Made by a program: the position numbers and the translations under genes. Shown here piece after piece: positions 1-9,032 of a stretch of DNA of 64,000 nt. How positions within the stretch are numbered: the first letter of the stretch is position 1; the number at the start of each line of letters is the position of its first letter. Below the pieces are notes generated by a model, which made no database searches, had not been told where the DNA came from, and saw nothing but the letters and a program-made list of their open reading frames with translations. Source of the DNA: Candidatus Thiosymbion ectosymbiont of Catanema sp. Cochon2018 (lineage in GTDB: Bacteria; Pseudomonadota; Gammaproteobacteria; Chromatiales; Chromatiaceae); the NCBI GenBank assembly GCA_011392765.1, contig WYCW01000001.1:186001-250000 (forward strand), in the 5' to 3' direction.

Positions 1-708
1 GAGCCAAATCAGCCGGTTGCGCATGGTGTTTCTGCCGTGCGCGATGCGGTGGATACATGCATGCAACAGCAGTTGGGGGGAAGCCAACGTGTAGGCGTTG
101 CTGCCGAGTTCGGGTAGCAGCTGACGCGTCTTCCAGCATTCCTCGAAGTGCAGGATGTCATTGAAAATAACGCGGTTGCTGAGTCTCCAGTGAATATCGA
201 ACGACAGGGTGACGCCCTGCCGGGATAGGGGAGACGCGGCAATGAATTGCTTGGAAGAGTACAATCTTCGATTCAGGCCTGATATCCGATAGCCGTTGGA
301 CGCCAAGACCTCGGCAGCCATATTCGTGTCCACCGCTCGAATGAAGAGATCGGTATCGCAGCGGGTTCTGAGATAGGGCTCCGGGTAGTATCGAAACGCG
401 ATCGGCGTACCTTTCAGGAGCAGTACGGGGATGTCGGCTGCGGCCAGCAAGTCGATAGTCTTCCTGGTGGCGGCGGTCAACATCAGGCCATAGGCGGCGG
501 TGTCCCGATGCGCCGCATTCAGTGTTGTTCGGCCCTTGTCAGTCAGGCCATGTACAATTCCTTCCCGGGTGCGACGGTCGAGCATGGCCGCGACGCCATG
601 GTCCAGGGCCGTTTTCAGCAGCCGGGTCACGGCCCGGGGAACCTGTATGGGCCTGCCGGAAAGCGCCGTTGCCAACAGCAATACGCGCGGGTGGTGGGTA
701 TCTGGCAT
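1..708 (-). CDS. NTP_transf_5-like nucleotidyltransferase family protein (3' part outside window)
   Basis: The minus-strand frame is open from the left edge to an ATG at 708; the C-terminal end is outside the window. A central block reads LLKGTPIAFRYYPEP, then RTRCDTDLFI and later FDIHWRLSN. This is the pattern of the uncharacterised nucleotidyltransferase family (PF14907-like) found in exopolysaccharide and peptide-modification loci, where the D-x-D pair is the presumed metal-binding site. The frame stays open upstream to an ATG at 870, but that would overlap the divergent ElyC-like gene, so 708 is preferred. No strong ribosome-binding site is visible. Substrate unknown. The divergent neighbours (ElyC-like, WecA-like) suggest an envelope-polysaccharide context. 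Confidence 0.6.
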   Translation of the reverse strand, partial: MPDTHHPRVLLLATALSGRPIQVPRAVTRLLKTALDHGVAAMLDRRTREGIVHGLTDKGRTTLNAAHRDTAAYGLMLTAATRKTIDLLAAADIPVLLLKGTPIAFRYYPEPYLRTRCDTDLFIRAVDTNMAAEVLASNGYRISGLNRRLYSSKQFIAASPLSRQGVTLSFDIHWRLSNRVIFNDILHFEECWKTRQLLPELGSNAYTLASPQLLLHACIHRIAHGRNTMRNRLIWL

Positions 709-852
709 CGGAATCGGGTGGTGTGCCGTTCGGAAATCGCGACGGGTATAGAATATCCGGGTCGGCGTTCTCAAGGATACAAACAAGGCCTCGGCGGGTT
801 GGCAATGCTGAGCCGGCGATCGGTAGGGTGGGTGGTGAATAGGTCCTGAAGG

Positions 853-1632
853 ATGGAGTACCTGATTCATAAGCTGTTGACTCAGATGGCGATGCCACTC
901 GGTACCGGCGGTATACTGATCCTGGTCGGGATTCTGGCGTCGGCATTGCGGCAGAGGGTCCTCGGTGCCGGACTGTCGCTGGGCGGGTTACTGTGGATCT
1001 GGCTGTGGGCAACGCCGGTGGTTTCCGATTGGATACGCCTCTCTCTGGAAAGGCAGTACGAGCCGATTGCCATCGACGCATTGTCGAACGCCGATGCGAT
1101 CCTGGTGCTGGGCGGTGGCGTCGAAGGCGTCGCTGCTCCGCGGTTGTCCCCCGATTTGAACGCCGCGGCGGATAGGATCTGGCATGCGGCACGCCTGTTC
1201 CACCAGGGGAAAGCGCCTATCGTGATACTGACCGGAGGTCGATTACCATGGCACACGAACCGAGATCCCGAGGCGGACGGCATGTTGCGGTTTCTGAGCG
1301 ATCTCGGGGTACCCGAGGACCGGGTGCTGTTGGAGGGGCGCAGCCGCAACACCTACGAGAATGCGCGTGAAACACGGCGCCTGCTTGCCGATCGGGGCAT
1401 GGATCAGGTGCTGTTGGTAACCTCGGCCTTTCACATGCGGCGCGCACAAGCGACGTTCCGCGCAGTGGGAATTCAGACGATTCCGGCGGCCACGGACTAC
1501 GAGGCGCTGACGGGGGGGGAATTGACACTACTCGACTTTCTTCCGGGCGCCGAGGCATTGAAGAAGAGCTCCGTTACGCTGAAAGAGTACTTGGGGCTCT
1601 GGGTCTACCGGTGGCGGGGCTGGGCCGATTAG
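853..1632 (+). CDS. YdcF/ElyC family (DUF218) envelope protein
   Basis: A 259-residue protein with two N-terminal hydrophobic segments (about residues 14-32 and 37-55), then the DUF218 domain with AILVLGGG near residue 83 and TSAFHMRRA near residue 197. This is the fold and layout of E. coli ElyC/SanA/YdcF-type proteins, which sit in the inner membrane and are linked to peptidoglycan and envelope integrity. The exact reaction is not established for the family. The ATG at 853 directly abuts GAAGG, which is too close for a normal ribosome-binding site; ATG codons at 886 and 892 are alternatives. It precedes a WecA-like gene on the same strand. Confidence 0.85.
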   Translation: MEYLIHKLLTQMAMPLGTGGILILVGILASALRQRVLGAGLSLGGLLWIWLWATPVVSDWIRLSLERQYEPIAIDALSNADAILVLGGGVEGVAAPRLSPDLNAAADRIWHAARLFHQGKAPIVILTGGRLPWHTNRDPEADGMLRFLSDLGVPEDRVLLEGRSRNTYENARETRRLLADRGMDQVLLVTSAFHMRRAQATFRAVGIQTIPAATDYEALTGGELTLLDFLPGAEALKKSSVTLKEYLGLWVYRWRGWAD

Positions 1633-1700
1633 TTTTCCTGGGTTGGCAGCAGGGACCTGATTCATTACTTTTATAGTGGCGGACGGTGCCGGGGGATGGA

Positions 1701-2777
1701 ATGAGCTGGGAGTTTTTGAGGAGTGGCCTGCTCGCATTTATCTTGACCATGATTTTGCTACGGACTTTAGGACCCGTCGCTCACCGCATCGGTCTAGTCG
1801 ATCATCCCGGTGGTCGCAAGACTCACCACCATCCCACGCCCCTGACCGGCGGCATCGCGATGTTCACCGCATTCGCCTTCTCCGTACTCATGCTCGACAT
1901 CCCGTTGCCGAACTACCGGATACTGTTTGCCGGATCGCTGCTCCTCGTGGTCGTGGGCGTAATCGACGATCTCCATGAGCTTTCCGCGTCGTACCGTTTT
2001 ATTGCTCAGATCACAGCGGGCTTTCTGATGACGCTGGGAGGGGACGTGATCCTCGTCGATATCGGTCACCTGATAACGCCGGATGAGGTACTGTCGTTGG
2101 GGTTACTTGCGGTCCCGCTTACGGTTTTTGCTGCCGTCGGGGTGATCAACTCGGTGAACATGGCGGATGGACTGGATGGCCTTGCGGCGTCGCTGGTGCT
2201 GATCACCATCATCGCCCTTGCTGTTATCGCCTGGTCCGGCGGCAATGCGCAGGCCATCGTCGTGTTGGGACTGCTCGGTGCGGCGATCCTGGCTTTTCTG
2301 TGGTTCAATCTGCGCCTCGGCGAGCGGGCGCTGGTATTTATGGGCGATGCGGGCAGCTTGTTTCTCGGGTTTGTTTTGGTATGGTTCCTCGTCGATCTGT
2401 CGCAGGGCGAGCAACGGCTCATGGCGCCGGTCACAGCGCTCTGGTTGTTCGCGTTGCCGCTGTTCGATACGATCTCGATCATGGGGCGCCGGATGTTGCT
2501 TGGGCGTTCCCCCTTTCTGGCCGATCGGGAGCACTTTCACCACATCCTGCTCGCGGCGGGCTTCAGCCCGAAACAGGTGCTCGCCCTGATGGTATCGATG
2601 GCATTTACCGGTGCCTGCGTCGGGCTGGTCGGGCACTTTCTCGGGGTCTCGGAGTACTGGATGTTCGTCGGCTTTCTGTGCCTACTCGCGCTGTACTTCT
2701 GGACCCTCATGCGGACCTGGCGCACGCGGCGCTTTTTGGGGAAACCGCTGGCGCCGAGTGACGATACCGCCGGGTAA
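1701..2777 (+). CDS. WecA/MraY-type undecaprenyl-phosphate sugar-1-phosphate transferase
   Basis: Polytopic membrane protein of 358 residues with about 11 hydrophobic segments. Family motifs are visible: GVIDDLHELS (Asp pair), SVNMADGLDGLA (Mg-binding loop), FMGDAGSLFLGF, and the cytoplasmic HxHH-type motif in DREHFHHILL. These are the marks of polyprenyl-phosphate GlcNAc-1-phosphate transferases (WecA/TagO group). Such enzymes load the first sugar on undecaprenyl phosphate for O-antigen, enterobacterial common antigen or exopolysaccharide. The ATG at 1701 is chosen over a GTG at 1686 because GGGGG lies just upstream. The lack of MurNAc-pentapeptide features argues against MraY itself. The exact sugar substrate cannot be told from sequence. 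Confidence 0.88.
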   Translation: MSWEFLRSGLLAFILTMILLRTLGPVAHRIGLVDHPGGRKTHHHPTPLTGGIAMFTAFAFSVLMLDIPLPNYRILFAGSLLLVVVGVIDDLHELSASYRFIAQITAGFLMTLGGDVILVDIGHLITPDEVLSLGLLAVPLTVFAAVGVINSVNMADGLDGLAASLVLITIIALAVIAWSGGNAQAIVVLGLLGAAILAFLWFNLRLGERALVFMGDAGSLFLGFVLVWFLVDLSQGEQRLMAPVTALWLFALPLFDTISIMGRRMLLGRSPFLADREHFHHILLAAGFSPKQVLALMVSMAFTGACVGLVGHFLGVSEYWMFVGFLCLLALYFWTLMRTWRTRRFLGKPLAPSDDTAG

Positions 2778-2824
2778 CTATACCTACGGCCTGGGATAGC
2801 TTGAACCACAAAGGTCGAAAGCAA

Positions 2825-4186
2825 ATGCGTACGGCTTGGTATGCCATTTCTGCCGTTATCGGGCTCGGTTTCGCCGCCCCGGCATCGGCTGAAGATCTGA
2901 TTCAGATCTACGACCTGGCAGTGCGGAGCGATCCGACCCTCAGGGAAGCGGAGCAGACCCTGTACGCCACGCGCGAGACCAAGCCCCAGACCCGGGCGCT
3001 CCTGCTGCCGAGCCTCGACCTCACCGCCGGTACCCGTTACCAACAGGACACGACCTCCGGTTCCAGCATCTTCGGTAGCTCTATGTCGGGGGGTAGCCGC
3101 CGGAACGACACCTATGACTCGCGGAGCCTGACGGCCTCCATCACCCAATCCGTCTACAATCGAGCGGATTGGATCCGCCTCGGGCAGGCCAACGACACCA
3201 TCGCCCAGGTGGAGGCGGAGTACAAAGCGTCCCGGATCGATCTGATGGTCCGCACTACCCGGGCCTATTTCGATGTGCTGCGCGCCGCGGACGCGGTACG
3301 GGTGGTAGAGGCCCTGCAACGCGCCAACGAGCGCCAGCTCGAGCAATCCCGGCAGCGTTTCGAGGTGGGCCTGATCGCCATCACCGATGTCAACGAGTCC
3401 CAGGCCGCTTACGACCGCTCGCGGGCCGATGTGATCACCGCGAAGAACGACCTGAACAACCAGTGGGAGGCCCTGCGGCGCATTATCGGTCCGGTGAGCG
3501 TCCCCCTGGCGCGACTCGGTGCCCGGCTGCCGCTGACGGCGCCCCAGCCTAACGACATCAACGCCTGGGCCATGGCCGCGATCAAGAATAACTACGACGT
3601 AATCGCGGCCAGGGAGGCGTCCCGGTCCGCGAAGAAACAGATCGAGATCGAGCGCTCCGGTCATTTCCCCAGCCTCGATCTCCAGGCGGGGTATGACCTG
3701 GCCAGGACCGGAGCGGAATTCGGTACCGACCGCGATACCGGCTTTGTCGGTCTCACTATGCGCCTACCCCTCTATCAGGGTGGCTCCGTGACCTCCCGCA
3801 CGCGCCAGGCGGGCCATAATTTCCGAGCGGCGCAGAACCGATTCGACCAGGTACGGCGTCAGGTCCTGAACGCCGCGAAAGACGCCTTCCGCGGCGTCAT
3901 CTCCAGCATCAGCGATGTGCAGGCGCGCCAGGCCGCCGTCGTCTCCGCCCGCAGCGCGTTGGAGTCCACCCAGGCCGGTCTCGAAGTCGGCACCCGCACC
4001 CAAGTCGACGTACTCAATGCCCAGCAGGGCCTGTTCCAGGCGGAGTTCGATTATCTGAACTCCCGTTACCACTACATCATCAACGGCGTGTTGCTGCATC
4101 AGGCTACCAGCACCCTGTCCCGGGATGTGCTGGTGAAAAGTAATGCCTGGCTGAATCCGGAGGATACGGTCCTGCCGCCGTCCTAG
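2825..4186 (+). CDS. tolC: TolC family outer membrane efflux/type I secretion protein
   Basis: 453 residues. The N-terminus MRTAWYAISAVIGLGF followed by AAPASA-ED is a signal peptide with a predicted cut after residue 22. Two repeated halves of the outer membrane efflux family follow: DLIQIYDLAVRSDPTLREA opens the first half and long amphipathic helices dominate. The C-terminal GTRTQVDVLNAQQGLFQAE is the classic TolC/PrtF signature. The protein forms a trimeric outer-membrane channel and periplasmic tunnel for export. The ATG at 2825 with AAAGG upstream is preferred over a TTG at 2801, which would put charged residues ahead of the signal peptide. No inner-membrane partner genes are nearby. 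Confidence 0.93.
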   Translation: MRTAWYAISAVIGLGFAAPASAEDLIQIYDLAVRSDPTLREAEQTLYATRETKPQTRALLLPSLDLTAGTRYQQDTTSGSSIFGSSMSGGSRRNDTYDSRSLTASITQSVYNRADWIRLGQANDTIAQVEAEYKASRIDLMVRTTRAYFDVLRAADAVRVVEALQRANERQLEQSRQRFEVGLIAITDVNESQAAYDRSRADVITAKNDLNNQWEALRRIIGPVSVPLARLGARLPLTAPQPNDINAWAMAAIKNNYDVIAAREASRSAKKQIEIERSGHFPSLDLQAGYDLARTGAEFGTDRDTGFVGLTMRLPLYQGGSVTSRTRQAGHNFRAAQNRFDQVRRQVLNAAKDAFRGVISSISDVQARQAAVVSARSALESTQAGLEVGTRTQVDVLNAQQGLFQAEFDYLNSRYHYIINGVLLHQATSTLSRDVLVKSNAWLNPEDTVLPPS

Positions 4187-4219
4187 TACCTCGTTTCGCT
4201 TGATATTGCGGGTAGGTTC

Positions 4220-4450
4220 GTAGGCTGGGCGAAGGTGCACCAGGGAGGGTGCGCCGTGCCCAGCAAACGGTGGATGTCGGGCACGCCGCCGCGGACCACA
4301 CGGATGGCATGAGGGTAGCCCAATAGACAACATGGACAGTATGGACTGCATGGACTCGGGGGCACACAGCGACCCCCCAGTCCACGTGGTCCACTCAGTC
4401 CATGTAGTCCACGGCGGCTGCCACCGTCCCCGGCAGCTTTGCCCAACCGA
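4220..4450. repeat. Long R1 palindromic element, copy 1
   Basis: Starts taggctgggc and ends gctttgcccaacc, so the ends are inverted repeats. The core holds runs of ATGGAC units followed by their complement (GTCCAC/GTCCAT), so the whole unit could fold as one large hairpin. A close copy lies at 47750-47978 just upstream of parB. The shared sequence includes the outer flank gactgtggataacagcgta. There is no coding potential. It occupies most of the tolC-aroC gap. Confidence 0.85.
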
Positions 4451-4513
4451 CCCGACTGTGGATAACAGCGTAAACATGCAAAATTAGATGAAAAGGAGAG
4501 GTTCCCTACCCAC

Positions 4514-5620
4514 ATGTCCGGAAACAGCTTCGGTAAGCTCTTCGTAGTGACCACCTTCGGCGAAAGCCACGGGCCTGCCATCGGCAGCATCGTGGACGGT
4601 TGTCCGCCCGGCCTGGCACTCACCGAGGCGGACCTGCAGGTGGACCTGGACCGTCGCAGGCCCGGACGCTCCCGCCATACGACCCAGCGCCGCGAGTCCG
4701 ACCGGGTACGGATCCTCTCCGGGGTCTTCGAGGGCCGAACCACGGGTACTCCCATCGGATTGATCATCCACAATCAGGATCAGCGCTCCAAGGACTATAC
4801 CGAGATCGCCGCGAAATTCCGGCCCGGACATGCGGACTACAGCTACGAGATGAAGTACGGGGTGCGGGACTACCGGGGCGGTGGCCGCTCCTCGGCTCGG
4901 GAGACGGCGATTCGGGTCGCGGCGGGAGGGATCGCCAAAAAATACCTGTACGACCGGCTCGGGATCCGGGTACGCGGCTATCTTTCCCAGCTCGGACCCA
5001 TCCGTCCCGCGGGCTTCGATTGGGAACAGGTAGAAAAGAACCCTTTCTTTTGCCCGGATGCCTCCGCCGTGCCGGCGCTCGAGGCCTACATGGATGCCCT
5101 GCGCAAAGAGGGTGACTCGATCGGGGCCCGGATAACAGTCGTGGCCGAGGCCGTCCCGGCGGGGCTCGGCGAGCCGATCTTCGATCGGTTGGACGCGGAC
5201 ATCGCCCACGCACTGATGAGCATCAACGCGGTCAAGGGGGTGGAGATCGGTGCCGGCTTCGCCTGCGTGATGCAGAAGGGCACGGAGCACCGGGACGAAA
5301 TCACGCCGAGCGGGTTTCTGAGCAACAACGCAGGCGGCGTGCTGGGAGGAATCTCCAGCGGTCAGGACATCGTCGCCCGCATTGCGCTCAAGCCGACCTC
5401 CAGCCTGCGCCTACCGGGGCGGACCATCGACCGCTCGGGGGCAGCCACCGAGATCATCACCACCGGGCGGCACGACCCCTGCGTAGGGATCCGCGCCACA
5501 CCCATCGCCGAGGCCATGTTGGCCATTGTAATCATGGATCATCTGCTGCGTCACCGGGGCCAGAACGCACACATCGACCCGCGGACTCCGCGCATACCGG
5601 CCACCGCCGACGGCCACTGA
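4514..5620 (+). CDS. aroC: Chorismate synthase
   Basis: 368 residues, the usual family length. Starts [20 protein letters not shown], the signature of AroC, which converts 5-enolpyruvylshikimate-3-phosphate to chorismate using reduced FMN in the last shared step of aromatic biosynthesis. Further hallmarks are [14 protein letters not shown], the flavin-site region [10 protein letters not shown] and the C-terminal [25 protein letters not shown] lies about 13 bases before the ATG. The gene stands alone between two R1 elements with no operon partner visible. Confidence 0.98.
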   Translation: MSGNSFGKLFVVTTFGESHGPAIGSIVDGCPPGLALTEADLQVDLDRRRPGRSRHTTQRRESDRVRILSGVFEGRTTGTPIGLIIHNQDQRSKDYTEIAAKFRPGHADYSYEMKYGVRDYRGGGRSSARETAIRVAAGGIAKKYLYDRLGIRVRGYLSQLGPIRPAGFDWEQVEKNPFFCPDASAVPALEAYMDALRKEGDSIGARITVVAEAVPAGLGEPIFDRLDADIAHALMSINAVKGVEIGAGFACVMQKGTEHRDEITPSGFLSNNAGGVLGGISSGQDIVARIALKPTSSLRLPGRTIDRSGAATEIITTGRHDPCVGIRATPIAEAMLAIVIMDHLLRHRGQNAHIDPRTPRIPATADGH

Positions 5621-5707
5621 CCTTACTTGCCGCACTCGGATATTCCGGTGCGTCGTACCCCTTTCGTATCTGCCGGCGGCGTGCCCGACATCCGTACCTA
5701 CCGACTG

Positions 5708-5942
5708 CAGAATTATCCAGGGTGAGCGCGTATAAATCCCTCCGAAAACATGATCTTGTAGGTTGGGCTAAGGCGCGCCAGGGACGGTGCGCCGTGCCCA
5801 ACGAAATGCTGATGTTGGGCACGCCGAATCGTCCCTGATCCGGCTTTGCCCAACCTACGCACTCCGCGCCGGCGCTTGGGAGCCGGTAGCAATTTGTTGA
5901 TCGATAAGAAATTTATACGCGCTCGCTCTGCAGAATTATCTA
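5708..5942. repeat. Inverted-repeat pair enclosing a short R1 element
   Basis: The outer ends are inverted: gagcgcgtataaat near 5723 and its complement atttatacgcgctc near 5911, each next to a GAATTATC block. Inside lies a short R1 element at 5759-5857 (taggttgggc to gcccaaccta). A related atttatacgcgctc end recurs near 8028. There is no coding content; this fills the gap between aroC and the oxidase-like gene. Confidence 0.65.
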
Positions 5943-6057
5943 AGCCACGAAGGCGCAGAGGACGCAAAGAGTATAATTCAATCAGTTTGATTTCTCGTTT
6001 CCGGGATCAGGAGCGTAGAGGGGGGCTGAACGGTTACCAACCAGCGAGGTGAATCGA

Positions 6058-7428
6058 ATGACGCAACGGGAAATGATGGCGGATACCGGTGGGCATTTGA
6101 ACGCAACCGCCGTCCAGCGGCGGCTGGCCGTTGCCTGGTTAATGCTCGGGATTGTGGCGCTGGCCTTGGCCGGAATATTCGCCATCCTGCTGGTAGTGGC
6201 ACGGGTACCCGGTACGGAGGCCCTATTCCCGACCCAGGATTTCTTCCGGGTCGCCCTGATCGTACATGTCGATCAATCGGTGCTGATCTGGTTTCTCGCC
6301 TTCGCCGGGGTGCTCTGGAGCCTGGCGGGCCGGGTCTCGGTACAAGCCGCACGCATCGCCTTCGTGGTCGCTGCAGCCGGCTGTTTGCTGGTCGCTGCCG
6401 CGCCCTTTCTCGGTGCCGGCAGTCCGCTGCTCAACAACTATGTGCCGGTACTCGATCACCCCCTGTTTTTGGTGGCTCTGGGGCTATTCGTTATCGGCAT
6501 CCTGGTGCATCTGGTCCTGTCTTCGGCACGCGCCGCCGGCGCCGTGAATTTCGACGATCCCTTGCTGGTCGGCACCCTCACCGCGGCGGTCGCCGCTTTG
6601 CTGGCGGGTATCTCTCTGGTCTGGACCTGGGTGGGTCTGAATCCGGTCTGGGAGGGCAAGGCCTACTATGAATACCTGTTCTGGGGGCCCGGTCACATTC
6701 TCCAGTTCGCCTATACCCAGATCATGCTGGTGGCCTGGATCTGGCTGGCCCGCGCTACGGGCCGCCCCTTGCCCCTGTCCGATTCCCGGCTGTCGGCCCT
6801 GCTGGTGCTCGGGGTCTTGCCTTTACTCGCGGTACCCCTGATTCATGGTCTCTATGCGCCCGATTCGGCGCAGACCCGCATCGCCTACACCCACCTGATG
6901 CAATACGGAAACGCCATGGCACCGGTCTTCATCGGATTGCTTCTCACCATGTCGCTGATTCGCAACCGTGCGCGCAGGGTGTCCCCGGAGCAGCGCCCGG
7001 CCTACCGGGCGCTGATCGCCTCCCTGGTACTGTTTGCCGCCGGCGGGCTGATCGGTGCAGCGATCGCCGGGGTGAATACCATCATCCCGGCCCATTATCA
7101 TGGGTCGATCGTCGGGGTGACCCTGGCCCTGATGGGGCTTACTTACCATCTGCTGCCGGAGTTCGGCTACGGCCGGGCGGAAGGTCGCATGGCCCGCTGG
7201 CAGGCGGTGGTCTATGCCGCCGGCCAATTGCTGCACATCGCGGGGCTCGCGGCCTCCGGGGCCATGGGAATTCAGCGTAAGACCGCCGGCGCCGCCCAGG
7301 AGTTGGGTGGTCTGGCCAAGGCATTTATGGGCATCATGGGCCTGGGGGGATTGCTCGCCGTGGTGGGCGGGATCCTGTTCGTACTGGTGGTACTGCGTGC
7401 CCTCAGGCAGCGGACCGCTTACCGGTGA
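6058..7428 (+). CDS. Haem-copper oxidase subunit I-like membrane protein (NorB/cbb3-type)
   Basis: 456 residues with about 12 transmembrane helices. Histidines sit where subunit I of the haem-copper superfamily binds haems and CuB: LIVHVDQSVLIWF in helix 2, FWGPGHILQFAYTQ in helix 6, and IPAHYHGSIVGVTLALMG in helix 10. The pattern fits the cbb3/NorB branch rather than aa3. These proteins take part in terminal oxidation or NO reduction. No subunit II or cytochrome c gene adjoins, so electron donor and product are open. ATG 6058 with GAGG about 8 bases upstream is favoured over GTG 6049. The haem-o synthase and SCO-like genes 3 kb away may serve it. Confidence 0.75.
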   Translation: MTQREMMADTGGHLNATAVQRRLAVAWLMLGIVALALAGIFAILLVVARVPGTEALFPTQDFFRVALIVHVDQSVLIWFLAFAGVLWSLAGRVSVQAARIAFVVAAAGCLLVAAAPFLGAGSPLLNNYVPVLDHPLFLVALGLFVIGILVHLVLSSARAAGAVNFDDPLLVGTLTAAVAALLAGISLVWTWVGLNPVWEGKAYYEYLFWGPGHILQFAYTQIMLVAWIWLARATGRPLPLSDSRLSALLVLGVLPLLAVPLIHGLYAPDSAQTRIAYTHLMQYGNAMAPVFIGLLLTMSLIRNRARRVSPEQRPAYRALIASLVLFAAGGLIGAAIAGVNTIIPAHYHGSIVGVTLALMGLTYHLLPEFGYGRAEGRMARWQAVVYAAGQLLHIAGLAASGAMGIQRKTAGAAQELGGLAKAFMGIMGLGGLLAVVGGILFVLVVLRALRQRTAYR

Positions 7429-7462
7429 AGTAAGCCTGTTCCAGTGCAATAAGGTGATTGGG

Positions 7463-7924
7463 ATGGTATCAGCGATTGATCATATCAACATCGTTGTCGA
7501 TGATATTGATTCTATGAGCCGCTTCTACTCCGATGTTATTGGTCTAAGTGTTTTCAAGAAAGGTAGGATTTCCGGAGACTGGGTTGATCGAATAGTCGGA
7601 CTAAAGTGCGTGGAGGCAGAGGTGGTGTTCCTGAGTGGAGTCGAGGGACCGAATATCGAGCTGCTCAAGTATCTGGCTCCTGAAGGTATGCGTCCGGACG
7701 GACTGACCACACCCAACACGAAAGGATTGCGACATATCGCCTTCAGGGTCAACAGTATTCATGGCATCGTCGAAGCTTGTGCGCAGTATGGAGTCAGCCT
7801 TCGTAGTGAAATACAAGAGGTCCCCACGGCACAGGTTCCGGAAGAAGGGGATCGTAAAAAGCGTTTGGTGTATTTTGAGGATCCGGAGGGCACGCTATTG
7901 GAGTTTTGTTCCTATGAGCCCTGA
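7463..7924 (+). CDS. VOC (glyoxalase/bleomycin-resistance fold) metalloprotein
   Basis: 153 residues. Two beta-alpha-beta-beta-beta modules of the vicinal oxygen chelate fold are visible: MVSAIDHINIVVDDIDSM with the first metal His, then EGPNIELLKY (Glu), GLRHIAFRVNSI (His) and GTLLEFCSYEP (Glu). The H-E-H-E set is complete, so metal binding is likely. Members include lactoylglutathione lyase, methylmalonyl-CoA epimerase and dioxygenases; the substrate cannot be assigned. ATG 7463 with AAGG eight bases upstream is the start. Codon use is less GC-rich than the upstream oxidase gene, a hint of separate origin. Confidence 0.85.
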   Translation: MVSAIDHINIVVDDIDSMSRFYSDVIGLSVFKKGRISGDWVDRIVGLKCVEAEVVFLSGVEGPNIELLKYLAPEGMRPDGLTTPNTKGLRHIAFRVNSIHGIVEACAQYGVSLRSEIQEVPTAQVPEEGDRKKRLVYFEDPEGTLLEFCSYEP

Positions 7925-8360
7925 TGTTCCAGGGCAACCGAACAATAATCACTGCTGATGGACACGAATTAACACGAAATCATATTCGACCTACAACCAC
8001 CTGAAGTCATTGATTTTTAAAAATTTTATACGCGCTCACCCTGGAGTGTGGGAGCCAGAAAAATCGATCATTGGGTGTCCTTTTCAAGATCTCCCAGGCA
8101 CCGGCATGGACAATGTCCCCGTCCGTCTTGATGACCGCGCCTACCCTGCGTCACAGTGGCGACAATGGCGTTCGCCTTGATAGCACGAAGGGAATCGGCT
8201 CACGATGGCACCGACGCGGTGGATTCCCGGACCCAACCGTTGTCAGTTAGACATCCTTAGCAGATATCAACCACTTGCTGTTATCCTCCAAGGAACCGAA
8301 AGTGGAGGAGGATACGGCACCTAATCGACAGGTCATCCACGGGACAAAGATAGATGCGAC
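7925..8360. other. Non-coding gap with an ISAs1 end relic
   Basis: At 7929-7957, cagggcaaccgaacaataa and the following tcactgctga closely match the ISAs1-type end seen complete at 19403-19430. This is a degenerate IS end with no transposase attached. An R3 half-site (gacacgaattaacacgaaat) follows at 7962, and an atacgcgctc end recurs near 8028. A short minus-strand reading at about 8070-8150 (KTDGDIVHAGAWEIL) may be a protein relic but was not recognised. No intact gene is seen. Confidence 0.5.
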
Positions 8361-8921
8361 TCATTCATCACCCTGAAGAAATTGGATCTGTGCCACGACC
8401 GCTAACAGTCGCTTGCGGTTCTCCTTGTTGCGGGCCTCGCCGTAAAGAGATAGCCGTTCGTCACCCTCACCAATATCCTCCCAATAGGCGTGCACGGCGT
8501 ATGCCCTGTCCCTCCGGCGGTAGACCGCGATCTGCACCTCCCGGTTGTCGATATGGGTAACGCAGATACGAAAATCCCTGTAGTCCATTGAATCACTTGG
8601 TGGCCCACTGTATCGACCGAAGTCATAGGAAAACCATGCATCTTTTCCTTCCCATTTGCCCACTAGCGAATCGTAGCCTTGCACCTTGAGGCGCCGGAAG
8701 TCGGGCGGGACACGTAACGAGAAAACGCCAGTAGTGACCGTGATCCACCCGCTGGTATCGACCTTGGGCAAGGAACATTTGACGTAGGTCATGGGCGTGA
8801 CCGTAAAGGCAATGAGCAACAGGACGAACACGGCCCAACCTTGGCTGGACCGCGCCGACGGGACACGTTGAAAAATCCCTTCCATGGGATTTTTCAAGAC
8901 GGTGCTCGCAAAGCGTAGCAT
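8361..8921 (-). CDS. Hypothetical membrane-anchored protein
   Basis: 186 residues starting MLRFASTVLKNPM, with one hydrophobic segment at about residues 30-46 (WAVFVLLLIAFTVTPMTYV) and a C-terminal soluble domain rich in aromatic and charged residues. The protein was not recognised. The layout suggests a single-pass inner-membrane protein with the domain outside the cytoplasm. ATG 8921 is preferred because GGGGAGAA lies seven bases upstream on the coding strand; a longer frame begins at 8966. The stretch 8870-8900 is a near-perfect palindrome around CCATGG within the early coding region and could fold in the mRNA. Confidence 0.6.
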   Translation of the reverse strand: MLRFASTVLKNPMEGIFQRVPSARSSQGWAVFVLLLIAFTVTPMTYVKCSLPKVDTSGWITVTTGVFSLRVPPDFRRLKVQGYDSLVGKWEGKDAWFSYDFGRYSGPPSDSMDYRDFRICVTHIDNREVQIAVYRRRDRAYAVHAYWEDIGEGDERLSLYGEARNKENRKRLLAVVAQIQFLQGDE

Positions 8922-9032
8922 CCGATTCTCCCCACACCGCCACCTTGAATTTTTCAAGGTACCCATAGATCAGGCATTCTCCATCATCAGTTTGTAGCTT
9001 CCGCTGCCACTATAGCATCTTACCATGATGAA

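Noticed and set aside
539..1192. 217-residue minus-strand frame over the ElyC-like gene
   Set aside because: Arg/Pro-rich shadow frame; the ElyC-like frame has clear family motifs on the other strand.
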